From DASZTV01 sp035550655 (lineage in GTDB: Bacteria; Actinomycetota; Actinomycetes; JAFAQI01), in contig DASZOU010000008.1 of the NCBI GenBank assembly GCA_035550655.1, positions 1-64,000 of the forward strand: DNA of 64,000 bases, in the 5' to 3' direction. The translations under genes and the position numbers were made by a program. A model generated the notes under the pieces. That model did not search any database, had not been told where the DNA came from, and was given only the letters and a program-made list of their open reading frames with translations. Positions 8,670 to 18,037 of the stretch are shown in pieces (the first letter of the stretch is position 1; each line of letters begins with the position of its first letter).

Positions 8670-9854
8670 ATGCGGCTCGCAACTCTTCGGCGGACCCGCC
8701 CTGGCGACCAGCCGCCGGGCGTGGTGGGTCAGGTGCGCCTGGATCGCCGTACCAAGAATCTGAGCCGGCGGCTGCACCCCGGCGACATCGCGGTCATCGA
8801 CCACGTCGACCTCGATCGGGTGGGAGCCGAGGGACTCGTCTCGCGGCAGGTCGGCGCGGTCGTCAACGCGGCGCCGAGCATCTCCGGTCGCTACCCGAAC
8901 CTCGGGCCGTCGATCCTGCTCGAAGCCGGCATCCCGCTGATCGACGACGTCGGGCCGAGTGCGTTCTCGCAGCTCCGCGAGGGCGACTACGTCCGCGTCG
9001 ACGGTGACACGGTGTACGACCTGGACGGTCTCATCATCGTCTCCGGTCAACGGCAGACCGAGGAGTCCGTCGCGACGGCGATGACGGATGCGCGGGCTGG
9101 TCTCGCATCGCAGCTCGAGGCGTTTGCCTCCAACACGATGGAGTACCTGCGTCGCGAGCGCGACCTGCTGCTCGACGGCATCGGCGTACCGGAGCTGCGC
9201 ACGTCCTTCGAAGGCCGCCACGTGCTCGTCGTGGTTCGCGGCTACCACTACCGTGAGGACCTGATCGCGCTGCGGCACTACGTCCGGGAGTACAAGCCGC
9301 TGCTGATCGGCGTGGACGGCGGCGCCGATGCACTTCTCGAGGAAGGGCTGCGTCCGCACGTCATTGTCGGCGACATGGACTCTGTCTCGGACACCGCGCT
9401 CAAGTGTGGCGCCGAGATCGTCGTGCACGCGTACCGCGACGGCACGGCTCCGGGTCTGGCCCGGGTGCAGGAGCTCGGGGTGGACCCCGTTGTGTTCCCC
9501 GCCGCGGGAACGAGTGAAGACGTCGCGCTGCTGCTCGCCGATGAGGGCGGTGCGGACCTCATTGTGGCGGTCGGCACGCACGCGACCTTGATCGAGTTCC
9601 TCGACAAGGGACGAGCCGGCATGGCGAGCACCTTCCTCACGAGGCTGCGCGTCGGCGGGAAGCTGGTCGACGCGAAAGGCGTGAGCCGGCTGTACCGGCA
9701 GCGGATCCCGGCGTACAGCCTTGTCGTACTGGTGCTCGCGACCGCGCTGGCGTTCATTATCGCGCTCTACGTCACACCCGGCGGCAGTCTCTACCGCGAG
9801 TACTTCTCCAGCGACTGGGACCGTTTCGTCCGCTGGCTGCACGGGCTGCTGTGA
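8670..9854 (+). CDS. steA: SteA-type cytokinetic ring protein
   Basis: 394 residues matching the SteA family (Rv1697 type). It contains a thiamine-pyrophosphokinase-like domain, with the recognisable GVDGGADALLEEG and HVIVGDMDSVSD segments near residues 210-240, and a single C-terminal membrane helix (YSLVVLVLATALAFIIALYV, about 350-370) followed by a short tail. In Corynebacterium, SteA and SteB are recruited to the septum with RipA and help daughter-cell separation. The gene follows recN by 26 bases and overlaps steB by four bases (GTGA), which supports coupled expression. Key TPK substrate residues need not be active here. Confidence 0.9.
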   Translation: MRLATLRRTRPGDQPPGVVGQVRLDRRTKNLSRRLHPGDIAVIDHVDLDRVGAEGLVSRQVGAVVNAAPSISGRYPNLGPSILLEAGIPLIDDVGPSAFSQLREGDYVRVDGDTVYDLDGLIIVSGQRQTEESVATAMTDARAGLASQLEAFASNTMEYLRRERDLLLDGIGVPELRTSFEGRHVLVVVRGYHYREDLIALRHYVREYKPLLIGVDGGADALLEEGLRPHVIVGDMDSVSDTALKCGAEIVVHAYRDGTAPGLARVQELGVDPVVFPAAGTSEDVALLLADEGGADLIVAVGTHATLIEFLDKGRAGMASTFLTRLRVGGKLVDAKGVSRLYRQRIPAYSLVVLVLATALAFIIALYVTPGGSLYREYFSSDWDRFVRWLHGLL

Positions 9855-10795
9855 TCGATTTCAGATACCACATCGTCTCGCTGGTCGCCGTCTTCCTGGC
9901 GCTGGCGCTGGGTCTGTTTCTCGGCAGTACGACCTTGCAGAGCACGGTTACGCACAACCTGCGCAAGCAGGCCGACAGCGTCATCGCGCGCAACCACGCG
10001 CTGCAGAGCGAGAACGACACGGTGAACAGCGAGCTGAAACAGGCGCAAGCGTTCGCGACGTCGGTTGAGCCGTACGCCGTCGCCGGCAAGCTCGCCGACG
10101 CGGGCGTGGCGCTCGTGTCCGCTCCCGGCGTCGACAGCGGCACCAGGGACCAGATGATCAGCACGCTCACCGCAGCCGGCGCGACGGTCACCGCCGACGT
10201 CCGGATGCAGAACGGGTTTCTCGATGCGTCGCAGGACCTGACGTGGGGCCAGCTCGCGGCCCAGCTCGCCGGCTCTCACCCGCTGCCAAAGACGAACGGG
10301 GCCGGCCAGGCCAGCGTCGAGCTCGCTCGCGCGCTGGTTAGCAGACCCGGCGCCCAGCTCCCGTCGGCGCGGCGGATCGAGACGGTGCTCAGCACTCTCA
10401 GCGACGGCAAGATGATCACCGTGTCGGGGCAGACACCGGTCCGTGCCGCCGACCTCGCGGTCCTCCTGGTGCCGCTCGGCGGCGCGCCGGACAACTCCTC
10501 GGTCACCGTTGCCCGGAACAACGACCTCATCGGGCTCGCCCGCGCGTTGCGCCACTGGTCGAGCGGTCTGGTTGTCGCTGCTCCCACCCTGGCGGACGTC
10601 AGCAACGGCGGGCCGCTGGCAGCGATGCGGGGCGACAGCGCCCTTGCGAAGACGGTCTCGACCGTCGACGCGGACGACACCGCGGTCGGTCGTGTCGCTG
10701 TGGTCATTGCGCTCTCGGTGGCCCCCAGCGGCTCGACCGGCAGCTACGGCGGCTCCGAGTCACCGCCGCTGCCCACGCAGAGCGCGGCACCGTGA
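9851..10795 (+). CDS. steB: SteB / MctB-like membrane protein
   Basis: 314 residues of the MctB/SteB family (Rv1698 type). The protein starts MIDFRYHIVSLVAVFLALALG: a short cytoplasmic tip, then one membrane helix (about residues 8-25), a coiled-coil segment (LRKQADSVIARNHALQSEND) and a long extracytoplasmic alpha/beta domain that ends in a Ser/Pro-rich tail. The family was annotated as a copper transporter in M. tuberculosis and as the partner of SteA in cell separation in Corynebacterium; the operon here supports the SteA partnership. It overlaps both the upstream steA and the downstream MraY-like gene by four bases. Confidence 0.9.
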   Translation: MIDFRYHIVSLVAVFLALALGLFLGSTTLQSTVTHNLRKQADSVIARNHALQSENDTVNSELKQAQAFATSVEPYAVAGKLADAGVALVSAPGVDSGTRDQMISTLTAAGATVTADVRMQNGFLDASQDLTWGQLAAQLAGSHPLPKTNGAGQASVELARALVSRPGAQLPSARRIETVLSTLSDGKMITVSGQTPVRAADLAVLLVPLGGAPDNSSVTVARNNDLIGLARALRHWSSGLVVAAPTLADVSNGGPLAAMRGDSALAKTVSTVDADDTAVGRVAVVIALSVAPSGSTGSYGGSESPPLPTQSAAP

Positions 10796-11610
10796 GCCCG
10801 CGGCGGACTGCTCGCGTGCGCATTGCGGGATGGGTGGCGGCGGGGGGCACCGCCGCGGCATGGTGGTGGCTGCGCCAGTCGCCGGCCGGCACCGATCCGG
10901 CATGGGTCCGTCGCAACTATCGCGATCGCGAGGTCAGCCTGCTCCTCGGCCCGGCCGTCGCAGCAGGTGCAACGCTCGGCGTTGCGGCAGCTGGATCCTC
11001 GCGGCGCACCTCGGCTGTGCTCGCCGTGGCCGCGATCGGTGCAGTCGGCGGGTACGACGACCGCTACGGCGACAGTCACGCCCGCGGGCTGCGCGGCCAC
11101 CTACGGGCGCTGCGGGAAGGCCGCGTCACCACCGGGCTGGTGAAGCTCGTGACCATGGCGGGCGTCGCCGCGCTCAGCTCCGCCCGCCACTCGCGGAAGC
11201 CGGTCGACGTGGCGCTCGGCACCGTGCTCGTCGCCGGCAGCGCCAACCTCGTGAACCTGTTCGATCTGCGGCCGGGCCGCGCCGCGAAGGTGACCGGGGT
11301 CACGGCCGCGGTGCTGAGCCGGATCGGCCCGGCGCCGGCTCGCGCCATCGCTGGGGCGGCCGGCGGCGCGGTGAGCGCGGCGATCGTCCCGGACGTCCGG
11401 GAGCAGGCCATGCTCGGCGACTGCGGCGCGGGCGCGCTCGGCGCGACGATCGGATGGTCACTCGCGATGCGGCCGTCACGTCTCACTCGGCTCGCGGCCG
11501 CGACGGCCGTCGTCGGTGCGACGCTCGCCAGTGAGCGCACCAGCTTCAGCGCGGTGATCGAGGCGAACCCAGTGCTCCGTCGCCTCGACCGCCTGGGGCG
11601 GGCCAGCTAA
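10792..11610 (+). CDS. MraY/WecA-like membrane protein
   Basis: 272 residues, membrane protein with several hydrophobic helices. It shows shortened hallmarks of the polyprenyl-phosphate N-acetylhexosamine-1-phosphate transferase family: GGYDDRYGD in place of the usual GxxDD, SANLVNLFDLRPGRA for the N-x-x-N-x-x-D motif, and MLGDCGAGALGATIG for the second aspartate loop. True MraY is about 360 residues, so this is a shorter, divergent relative and enzyme activity is not certain. Together with murJ and a glycosyltransferase it forms an envelope-precursor insert between steB and pyrG. It starts at GTG 10792, overlapping steB by four bases. Confidence 0.75.
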   Translation: MSPRRTARVRIAGWVAAGGTAAAWWWLRQSPAGTDPAWVRRNYRDREVSLLLGPAVAAGATLGVAAAGSSRRTSAVLAVAAIGAVGGYDDRYGDSHARGLRGHLRALREGRVTTGLVKLVTMAGVAALSSARHSRKPVDVALGTVLVAGSANLVNLFDLRPGRAAKVTGVTAAVLSRIGPAPARAIAGAAGGAVSAAIVPDVREQAMLGDCGAGALGATIGWSLAMRPSRLTRLAAATAVVGATLASERTSFSAVIEANPVLRRLDRLGRAS

Positions 11611-11614
11611 GCGC

Positions 11615-13276
11615 GTGTCGGCTGCCGGTCCGGTCGACGGACCCGTACCTCGTCCTGGGGGAGACCCGGGCCGGCCCGGTTCAGGAATCCTCCGCGCCGC
11701 CGTTGCGATCGCGGTCGTCACCGCGATCGCGCGTGCCGCTGGATTCGCGCGGGTGATCGTCTTCGCCCGGACCGTGGGACCGAGCTGCCTCGGCGACACC
11801 TACTTCACCGCCAACACGGTGCCGAACATCGTCTTCGACATCGTCGCCGGCGGCGCGCTGTCCAGTCTCGTCGTACCGCTCATCGCACCTGCGGCGTCGG
11901 CGGACGATCGCGAGACCGTCGGTCGCACGACATCGGCACTGCTGACCTGGGCAGCGACGCTGCTGGTGCCCGTCATGCTGCTCGGGCTGCTGCTCACGCA
12001 TCCCTTGATGCGGCTGCTCGTCGGCAACGGCCATCCCGGATGCGCCGCGGCACAGGAGGTGGCGGTCGGTGCGCGGATGCTCGCGGTCTTCATGCCGCAG
12101 GTCGTCATCTACGGCGTGGCGGTTGTTCTGATCGGAGTGCTGCAGGGCCACCGGCGCTTCCTCGGCCCGGCGCTCGGCCCGCTGATCTCGAGCCTTGTCG
12201 TCATCGGCGCGTACGCGACGTTCGCCGCCGTGGCCACGCACGACGAGACCGGCCTCACCACGCTGTCGCGCAGCCACGAGCTCGTGCTGTCAGTGGGGAC
12301 GACCCTCGGCGTGGCCTCCCTCGTCCTGCCGATGCTTGTCCCATCGTGGCGGATCCGGCTGCGCGTCCGGCCGAGCTATCGCTTCCCGCCCGGGGTCGCT
12401 GCCCGGGTGCGCCGGATGGCGCTGTCCGGTGCGTTGGTGCTGGGCAGCCAGGACCTCGCGACCGCAGTCGTCTTGCGGCTCGCGAACGATCGGGGCACCG
12501 ACGGTGCCGTGGTGCTCTACAACCTCGCGTGGACCGTGTTCACCGTCCCGTGGGCGGTCGCCGCCGTACCGCTCGCGACGAGCGCGTACCCGGGCCTCAG
12601 CGCTGCCTGGCAGTCCGGCGCGCGGACGGCGTACGCCGAGACCCTCGCCCGCACCACTCGCGTGATGCTCGTCGTCGTCGGTGCGGCCGCGGCGGTGATG
12701 GCCGCGAGTGCGGCGCCGCTGGCGCGTGTCGTCATCCTCGGCGCTCCCGGCCATGTCGACCCGAACATCCTGGTACGTGCGCTGATCACGTTCGCGCTCG
12801 GGCTGCCGGGATACGCACTGGTGGCGTTGATGTCGCGCAGCCTGTACGCGCAGGGCAACAACCGAACGCCCGCAACGGCCGCGTTGGGCGGCTGGCTGGT
12901 CGCGATCGTCCTCGACATCGTGCTGGCGGGCGTTATGCCGCGGGCGTGGACGGTCGCGGCGATCGGCATCGGCACCTCCGTGGGGGTGACAGTGGCCGGT
13001 TGCTGGCTGCTCGTGGCGGTGGCGCGCTCGGCGGGAGCGTCCGTGCTGGAGGGGCTGCGACAGGCGGCCGCCGCCGGTGTCGTCGGCGCTGGTTTCGCCG
13101 GGCTGTGCGGCTGGCTGCTTGCGCATCCCTTGACCGGGCATGGGGTGGCCCGCAACGCGTGGGCGGCTGTCGTGGTCGGGCTCGCCACGCTGGCCGTCTA
13201 TCTGGCTGCGGCTGCTGCTGTCGACCGCGCCACATTGGGATCGGTCCTGCAGCGGCTTCGGAGCCGGCGTGGCTGA
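11615..13276 (+). CDS. murJ: MurJ/MviN-type lipid II flippase
   Basis: 553 residues with many hydrophobic segments, as expected of the 14-helix MATE-like MurJ family. The N-terminal AAVAIAVVTAIARAAGFAR and the YFTANTVPNIVFDIVAGGALSS segments match the family's first two helices, where conserved Arg and Asn residues line the lipid II cavity. The function is export of lipid-linked peptidoglycan precursor; it may also serve another lipid-linked sugar since a MraY-like protein and a glycosyltransferase flank it. It lacks the C-terminal pseudokinase seen in mycobacterial MviN. GTG start four bases after the previous stop; eight-base overlap with the next gene. Confidence 0.88.
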   Translation: MSAAGPVDGPVPRPGGDPGRPGSGILRAAVAIAVVTAIARAAGFARVIVFARTVGPSCLGDTYFTANTVPNIVFDIVAGGALSSLVVPLIAPAASADDRETVGRTTSALLTWAATLLVPVMLLGLLLTHPLMRLLVGNGHPGCAAAQEVAVGARMLAVFMPQVVIYGVAVVLIGVLQGHRRFLGPALGPLISSLVVIGAYATFAAVATHDETGLTTLSRSHELVLSVGTTLGVASLVLPMLVPSWRIRLRVRPSYRFPPGVAARVRRMALSGALVLGSQDLATAVVLRLANDRGTDGAVVLYNLAWTVFTVPWAVAAVPLATSAYPGLSAAWQSGARTAYAETLARTTRVMLVVVGAAAAVMAASAAPLARVVILGAPGHVDPNILVRALITFALGLPGYALVALMSRSLYAQGNNRTPATAALGGWLVAIVLDIVLAGVMPRAWTVAAIGIGTSVGVTVAGCWLLVAVARSAGASVLEGLRQAAAAGVVGAGFAGLCGWLLAHPLTGHGVARNAWAAVVVGLATLAVYLAAAAAVDRATLGSVLQRLRSRRG

Positions 13277-14342
13277 CCGGACGATTCGGCTGCTGCTGAC
13301 CCTTGCCGAGACGACGGGCGGGATCGGCCGCCACGTCGCACTCCTCGCCGAGCGCCTGCCGCAGCTGGGCGTCGAGGTCTCCGTGGCAGGCCCGGTCTCG
13401 GCACTCGAGACGGTCGGCGCCGTCTCCGATGTCGTGAGTCACGAGATTCCGGTCGGTAATGCGGTCGCCGCACGCCGTGCGCTGCGGCCCCTGGTGGGCG
13501 ACGCCGATGTGGTTCACGCGCACGGCCTGCGCTCCGGCGTGCTGGCGGCTGCGGCGAACCGGCGGACGCCAGTCGTCGTCACCTGGCACAACGCGCCGCT
13601 CGTGGGCGGCGTCCGCCTCACTGCCCATCGCATCGCGGCCGGCTACGCCGCTCGCCGGGCCGACCTGACCCTCGGCGCGTCCCCCGACCTGACCGCTGCC
13701 GCTCGTCGCGCGGGCGCCCGCCACGCGCAGGACACGTTCGTGGTCGCACCTCCGCTCCCGCCGGCGTCACGCTCCCGGGAGGAGACTCGCGACGACCTGC
13801 AGGTGGGCTCGCGTCCGATGGTGCTGGCGATCGGACGGCTGCAGGCGCAGAAGCGCTTCGACGTCCTGATCGACGCTGCCGCGGGCTGGCAGGACCGCGG
13901 CGAGCGGGGACCCGCGGTGATCATCGCCGGTTCTGGTCCCGATCAGGCGGCGCTGAAGGCGCGGGCCGAGGCGGCACACGCGTGGGTCCGGTTCCTCGGT
14001 GCGAGGGACGACGTCGCCGACCTGCTGGCGGCCGCTGATGTGGTCGTGCTGGCGAGCGAGTGGGAGGCGCGGTCGCTGGTGGCGCAGGAGGCGCTGCGGG
14101 CTGGTGTGCCACTTGTGACGACGCCGGTCGGCGGCCTGCCCGATCTCGTCGGGGCTGCGGCGTCGTTCGTTCCGGTTGGTGATCCGCCGGCGCTGCGGGA
14201 AGCCGTCCTGCGGCTGGTGGGCGATGCGGACCTGCGCGCGCAGCTCGCGACGGCAGGCAAAGCGCGGGCGGCGACCTGGCCGACCGTCGAGGAGTCGATT
14301 GCCGCGCTCGCGGCGACCTATCGGGTTCTTCTCCGCGATTAG
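13269..14342 (+). CDS. family 4 glycosyltransferase
   Basis: 357 residues with a GT-B fold. The N-terminal half opens RTIRLLLTLAETTGGIGRHVALLAERL, with the glycine-rich loop usual in GT4 enzymes, and DADVVHAHGLRSG. The C-terminal nucleotide-sugar domain shows LAIGRLQAQKRFDVLIDA, IIAGSGPDQ, and the E-x7-E-like segment SEWEARSLVAQEALRAGVPLV near residues 260-280. Substrate unknown; the company of a MraY-like protein and a flippase suggests a lipid-linked glycan. The GTG at 13269 overlaps murJ by eight bases; the longer open frame lies inside murJ. Confidence 0.88.
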   Translation: MADRTIRLLLTLAETTGGIGRHVALLAERLPQLGVEVSVAGPVSALETVGAVSDVVSHEIPVGNAVAARRALRPLVGDADVVHAHGLRSGVLAAAANRRTPVVVTWHNAPLVGGVRLTAHRIAAGYAARRADLTLGASPDLTAAARRAGARHAQDTFVVAPPLPPASRSREETRDDLQVGSRPMVLAIGRLQAQKRFDVLIDAAAGWQDRGERGPAVIIAGSGPDQAALKARAEAAHAWVRFLGARDDVADLLAAADVVVLASEWEARSLVAQEALRAGVPLVTTPVGGLPDLVGAAASFVPVGDPPALREAVLRLVGDADLRAQLATAGKARAATWPTVEESIAALAATYRVLLRD

Positions 14343-14412
14343 TGACGGATTGCCTCGTGTCGGAGGCGCGCCGTAACCGGGCTGTCACGGACGGGTGTTA
14401 CCGTGAACTTCC

Positions 14413-16149
14413 GTGAGTCGAGGCGCCCTGGATCGGTCCTCCGGAGGTGGCACAGCGGGTAACGCTGGCGCCGTCCGGCACGTGTTCGTCACCGGAGGCG
14501 TTGCCTCCAGCCTGGGGAAGGGGCTCACCGCCTCCAGCCTGGGCCGACTGCTCAAGTCGCGCGGGTTGCGCGTGACGATGCAGAAGCTGGATCCCTACCT
14601 CAACGTCGATCCCGGGACGATGAACCCGTTCCAGCACGGTGAGGTCTTCGTGACCGAGGACGGCGCGGAGACCGACCTGGACATCGGTCACTACGAGCGC
14701 TTCCTCGACGAGGAGCTGTACGGCGCGGCCAACGTCACGACCGGGCAGGTCTACTCGGAGGTGATCGCCAAGGAACGCCGCGGCGAGTACCTCGGCGACA
14801 CCGTGCAGGTGATCCCGCACATCACCAACGAGATCAAGGCCCGGATCCGGGCGATGGCGACGGACGACGTCGATGTGGTGATCACCGAGATCGGCGGCAC
14901 CGTCGGCGACATCGAGTCGCTGCCGTTCCTCGAGGCGGCGCGCCAGGTCAGGCAAGAGGTCGGCCGCGACAACGTGTTCTTCCTTCACGTCTCGCTCGTG
15001 CCGTACCTCGCGCCGTCCGGAGAGCAGAAGAGCAAGCCGACCCAGCACTCGGTGCAGTCGCTGCGCTCCATCGGCATCACACCCGATGCGATCGTCTGCC
15101 GCTCCGACCGGCCGATCCCGGACAACATGAAGCGCAAGATCGCGCAGACCTGCGACGTCGACAACGAGGCTGTCGTCTCCGCCCCGGATGCCGCGTCGAT
15201 CTACGACATCCCGAAGGTCCTCCACGGCGAGGGGCTCGACGCGTACGTCGTCCGCCGGCTGGGTCTGCCGTTCCGCGACGTCGACTGGACCGAGTGGGAC
15301 GACCTGCTGCGTCGCATCCACCGGCCGCGGCAGCGGGTGACGATCGCGCTGGTCGGAAAGTACGTCGACCTGCCCGACGCCTACCTGTCCGTGACCGAGG
15401 CGTTGCGGGCGGCCGGCGCGGCCAACGACTCGGCGATCGACATCCGCTGGGTGACCTCCGATGACTGTGAGACGCCCGAGCGAGCGGCGGCGACGCTGGA
15501 CGGCGTCGACGGCGTGCTCGTTCCCGGCGGGTTCGGGGTACGCGGGATCGAGGGCAAGCTCGGTGCCGTTCGTCATGCCCGCGAGCGCCGGATCCCCACG
15601 CTCGGGTTGTGCCTCGGCCTGCAGTGCATGGTGATCGACGTGGCCCGCAACCTCGCCGGGCTGGAAGGCGCCAACTCCGCCGAGTTCGACCCGGACACGC
15701 CGCACGCGGTGATCGCCACGATGGCCGACCAGCTCGACGTGGTCGCGGGGGAGCGGGACATGGGCGGCACGATGCGGCTCGGGTCGTACCCGGCGCAGCT
15801 GCTCGAGGGATCGCTCGTCGCGGCGGCGTACGGTTCGACGCGGGTGGCCGAGCGCCACCGGCATCGCTACGAGGTGGCCAACGACTACCGCGACCGGCTC
15901 GAGGGCGCGGGCTTCGTCTTCTCCGGCACGTCGCCGGACGGCCGGCTGGTCGAGTTCGGTGAGCTGCCGCGGGAGGTTCACCCGTTCTTCGTGGGCACCC
16001 AGGCGCATCCGGAGTTCAAGTCTCGGCCGACTCGGGCGCATCCGCTGTTCACCGGGTTCGTGGCCGCCGCCCTCGACCGCGCGAACGCGGCGCAGGCGGA
16101 GGTCGGCTCGCTTCGGTTGCCGGCCGGCGGCGTTTCCGTAGCCTCCTAG
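14413..16149 (+). CDS. pyrG: CTP synthase
   Basis: 578 residues; makes CTP from UTP, ATP and glutamine. The synthase domain starts with GGVASSLGKGLTASSLG (P-loop) and includes ITEIGGTVGDIESLPF. The C-terminal class I glutamine amidotransferase domain carries VPGGFGVRGIEGK, the catalytic cysteine in GLCLGLQCM, and the His/Glu pair in QAHPEFKSRPTRAHPLF. The GTG at 14413 gives about 20 extra residues before the conserved VFVTGGV; start choice is moderately certain. It is separated from the glycosyltransferase by 70 bases. Position upstream of the nudix gene is conserved across actinobacteria. Confidence 0.97.
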   Translation: MSRGALDRSSGGGTAGNAGAVRHVFVTGGVASSLGKGLTASSLGRLLKSRGLRVTMQKLDPYLNVDPGTMNPFQHGEVFVTEDGAETDLDIGHYERFLDEELYGAANVTTGQVYSEVIAKERRGEYLGDTVQVIPHITNEIKARIRAMATDDVDVVITEIGGTVGDIESLPFLEAARQVRQEVGRDNVFFLHVSLVPYLAPSGEQKSKPTQHSVQSLRSIGITPDAIVCRSDRPIPDNMKRKIAQTCDVDNEAVVSAPDAASIYDIPKVLHGEGLDAYVVRRLGLPFRDVDWTEWDDLLRRIHRPRQRVTIALVGKYVDLPDAYLSVTEALRAAGAANDSAIDIRWVTSDDCETPERAAATLDGVDGVLVPGGFGVRGIEGKLGAVRHARERRIPTLGLCLGLQCMVIDVARNLAGLEGANSAEFDPDTPHAVIATMADQLDVVAGERDMGGTMRLGSYPAQLLEGSLVAAAYGSTRVAERHRHRYEVANDYRDRLEGAGFVFSGTSPDGRLVEFGELPREVHPFFVGTQAHPEFKSRPTRAHPLFTGFVAAALDRANAAQAEVGSLRLPAGGVSVAS

Positions 16150-16165
16150 CTCAGTAGCGTCGACC

Positions 16166-16831
16166 GTGTCCGAGTTCGCCGATGAGCTGACGTCGGACTA
16201 CCCGGCTGCTGAGTCACAGGTCGTGTTCCGATCCGGCCGGGTCATCGACGTCCGCACCGACCGGGTCCGCATGCCCGACGGCGGGGAGGCGACGCGCGAC
16301 GTCGTGGTGCACCCCGGCGCCGTCGGGATCATCGCGATCGATGACAACGGCCGGGTGCTCCTCATCCACCAGTACCGCCATGCCACCGGTCGGCGGCTGT
16401 GGGAGCCACCCGCCGGTTTGCTCGACGTCGTGGGGGAGGACCCGCTGGTAGCGGCTCGCCGCGAGCTCTACGAAGAAGCACATCTCGAGGCTGACCGGTG
16501 GGACGTGCTGGTCGACGCCTACACCTCGCCGGGGATGACCGACGAGGCGGTGCGGATCTACCTCGCCCGGGAGGTGCGTGAAGCGCAACAGCCCAGGTTC
16601 GCCGGCGAGCACGAGGAGGCGGACATGCCGGTGAAGTGGGTGCCCCTCCCGGAGGCCGTTGCCGCCGTCCTGGGCGGTCGGCTCCACAACCCGCTGGCGG
16701 TAATGGGGATCCTCGCCGCGGCGGCGGCGTACGACGAGACCTTCGTCGGCTTGCGGCGATCGGACGCGCCGTGGCCCGAGATGTCCGACTTCCCGGGCTC
16801 GGGTGCCGCGACTGCCACTGCGCCGGGATAG
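16166..16831 (+). CDS. NUDIX hydrolase (ADP-ribose pyrophosphatase type)
   Basis: 221 residues. The Nudix region reads PPAGLLDVVGEDPLVAARREL followed by YEEAHLEAD, so the REUxEE core is intact while the usual final TG of EExTG is AH. The VLLIHQYRHATGRRLWEPPAG lead-in is typical of ADP-ribose pyrophosphatases (Rv1700 type), which remove ADP-ribose and related dinucleotides. The last 20 residues are a low-complexity tail. GTG start 16 bases after pyrG, probably cotranscribed. Confidence 0.92.
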   Translation: MSEFADELTSDYPAAESQVVFRSGRVIDVRTDRVRMPDGGEATRDVVVHPGAVGIIAIDDNGRVLLIHQYRHATGRRLWEPPAGLLDVVGEDPLVAARRELYEEAHLEADRWDVLVDAYTSPGMTDEAVRIYLAREVREAQQPRFAGEHEEADMPVKWVPLPEAVAAVLGGRLHNPLAVMGILAAAAAYDETFVGLRRSDAPWPEMSDFPGSGAATATAPG

Positions 16832-16895
16832 AGCCCGCAGCAATGGCAATCGCGGGATGTCGCGGTTTTGCGCGCCTGCGTGACACGCTGAGGTC

Positions 16896-18011
16896 GTGAA
16901 GGTCGGGATCCCGCGCGAGGTCAAGGACAGCGAGTTTCGGGTCGCCATCACCCCCGCCGGGGTGAACGAGCTGACCCGGATGGGACACGACGTCGTCATC
17001 GAGCATGAGGCGGGCATCGGCTCGTCGATCCCTGACGCCGACTTCGTCGCGGCCGGCGCGCAGATCCTGCCCGACGCCGACGCGGTGTGGGGTGAAGCCG
17101 AGCTCGTCTGCAAGGTCAAGGAGCCGGTCGCCGAGGAGTACCACCGGATGCGTGCCGACCAGGTGCTGTTCACGTACCTGCACCTTGCTGCGAGCGAGGA
17201 GTGCACCAAGGCGCTCATCGCCTCCGGCACGACGGCGGTCGGGTACGAGACCGTCCAGCTCGCCGACGGCTCGCTGCCACTGCTCGCCCCCATGAGCGAG
17301 GTCGCCGGCCGGATGGCTCCGCAGGTCGGCGCCCACCACCTGCAGCGGGAGAGTGGCGGCCGCGGCGTGCTGATGGGTGGCGTGTCCGGGGTGTACGCCG
17401 CGAAGGTCGTGGTGCTCGGAGCGGGCGTCTCGGGGATGAATGCCGCCGCGATCGCACTCGGCATGCAAGCCGAGGTGCTCCTGCTCGACAAGAACATCGA
17501 CAAGCTGCGCCAGTCCGACCGGATCTACCAGGGCCACCTGCAGACCGTCGCGTCCAACGCCTACGAGGTCGAGAAGGCGTGCCTGGACGCCGACCTGGTC
17601 ATCGGCGCGGTACTGGTGCCCGGCGCCAAGGCGCCGACCCTCGTCTCCGACGACCTCGTCGCCTGCATGAAGCCCGGGGCGGTCCTGGTCGACATCGCCG
17701 TGGACCAAGGCGGTTGCTTCGAGTCCACCCGGCCCACCACCCACTCGCATCCGACGTTCCGGGTGCACGAGGCGGTGTTCTACTGCGTGGCGAACATGCC
17801 GGGCGCCGTGCCGCACACCTCGACCTATGCGCTCACCAACGTCACCCTGCCCTACGCCGAGCGGATCGCCGGTGTCGGCTGGCGGCAGGCCGCCCGCGAC
17901 GATGCCGCGCTTGCCGCGGGCCTCAATGTCGTTGCCGGGGAGGTGGTCTGTGCCCCGGTCGCCGAGGCGCATGGACTGCCTCACCGCAAGCTGGCTGAGG
18001 TGCTGGCTTGA
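16896..18011 (+). CDS. ald: alanine dehydrogenase
   Basis: 371 residues, NAD-dependent L-alanine dehydrogenase. The start MKVGIPREVKDSEFRVAITPAG is the family signature. Substrate-binding residues lie in KVKEPVAEEY and YLHLAA; the Rossmann loop is VVLGAGVSGMNAAAIALGMQA, and the dinucleotide-binding region continues with LDKNIDKLRQ. The C-terminal NMPGAVPHTSTYALTN is also diagnostic. In Streptomyces ald lies in the same neighbourhood. It converts pyruvate and ammonia to alanine reversibly; in mycobacteria it is induced in low oxygen, which is of interest given the DevR system at 43 kb, though no DevR-like site was noticed here. GTG start. Confidence 0.96.
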   Translation: MKVGIPREVKDSEFRVAITPAGVNELTRMGHDVVIEHEAGIGSSIPDADFVAAGAQILPDADAVWGEAELVCKVKEPVAEEYHRMRADQVLFTYLHLAASEECTKALIASGTTAVGYETVQLADGSLPLLAPMSEVAGRMAPQVGAHHLQRESGGRGVLMGGVSGVYAAKVVVLGAGVSGMNAAAIALGMQAEVLLLDKNIDKLRQSDRIYQGHLQTVASNAYEVEKACLDADLVIGAVLVPGAKAPTLVSDDLVACMKPGAVLVDIAVDQGGCFESTRPTTHSHPTFRVHEAVFYCVANMPGAVPHTSTYALTNVTLPYAERIAGVGWRQAARDDAALAAGLNVVAGEVVCAPVAEAHGLPHRKLAEVLA

Positions 18012-18037
18012 CCCCTGGGTGTTGAGCGGTCGTCCGG

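Noticed and set aside
9851..10795. Copper transporter as the main function of the steB gene
   Set aside because: The family name comes from MctB work, but the single helix, the coiled coil and the fusion of expression with steA fit the cell-separation role better; no copper-binding motif is seen.
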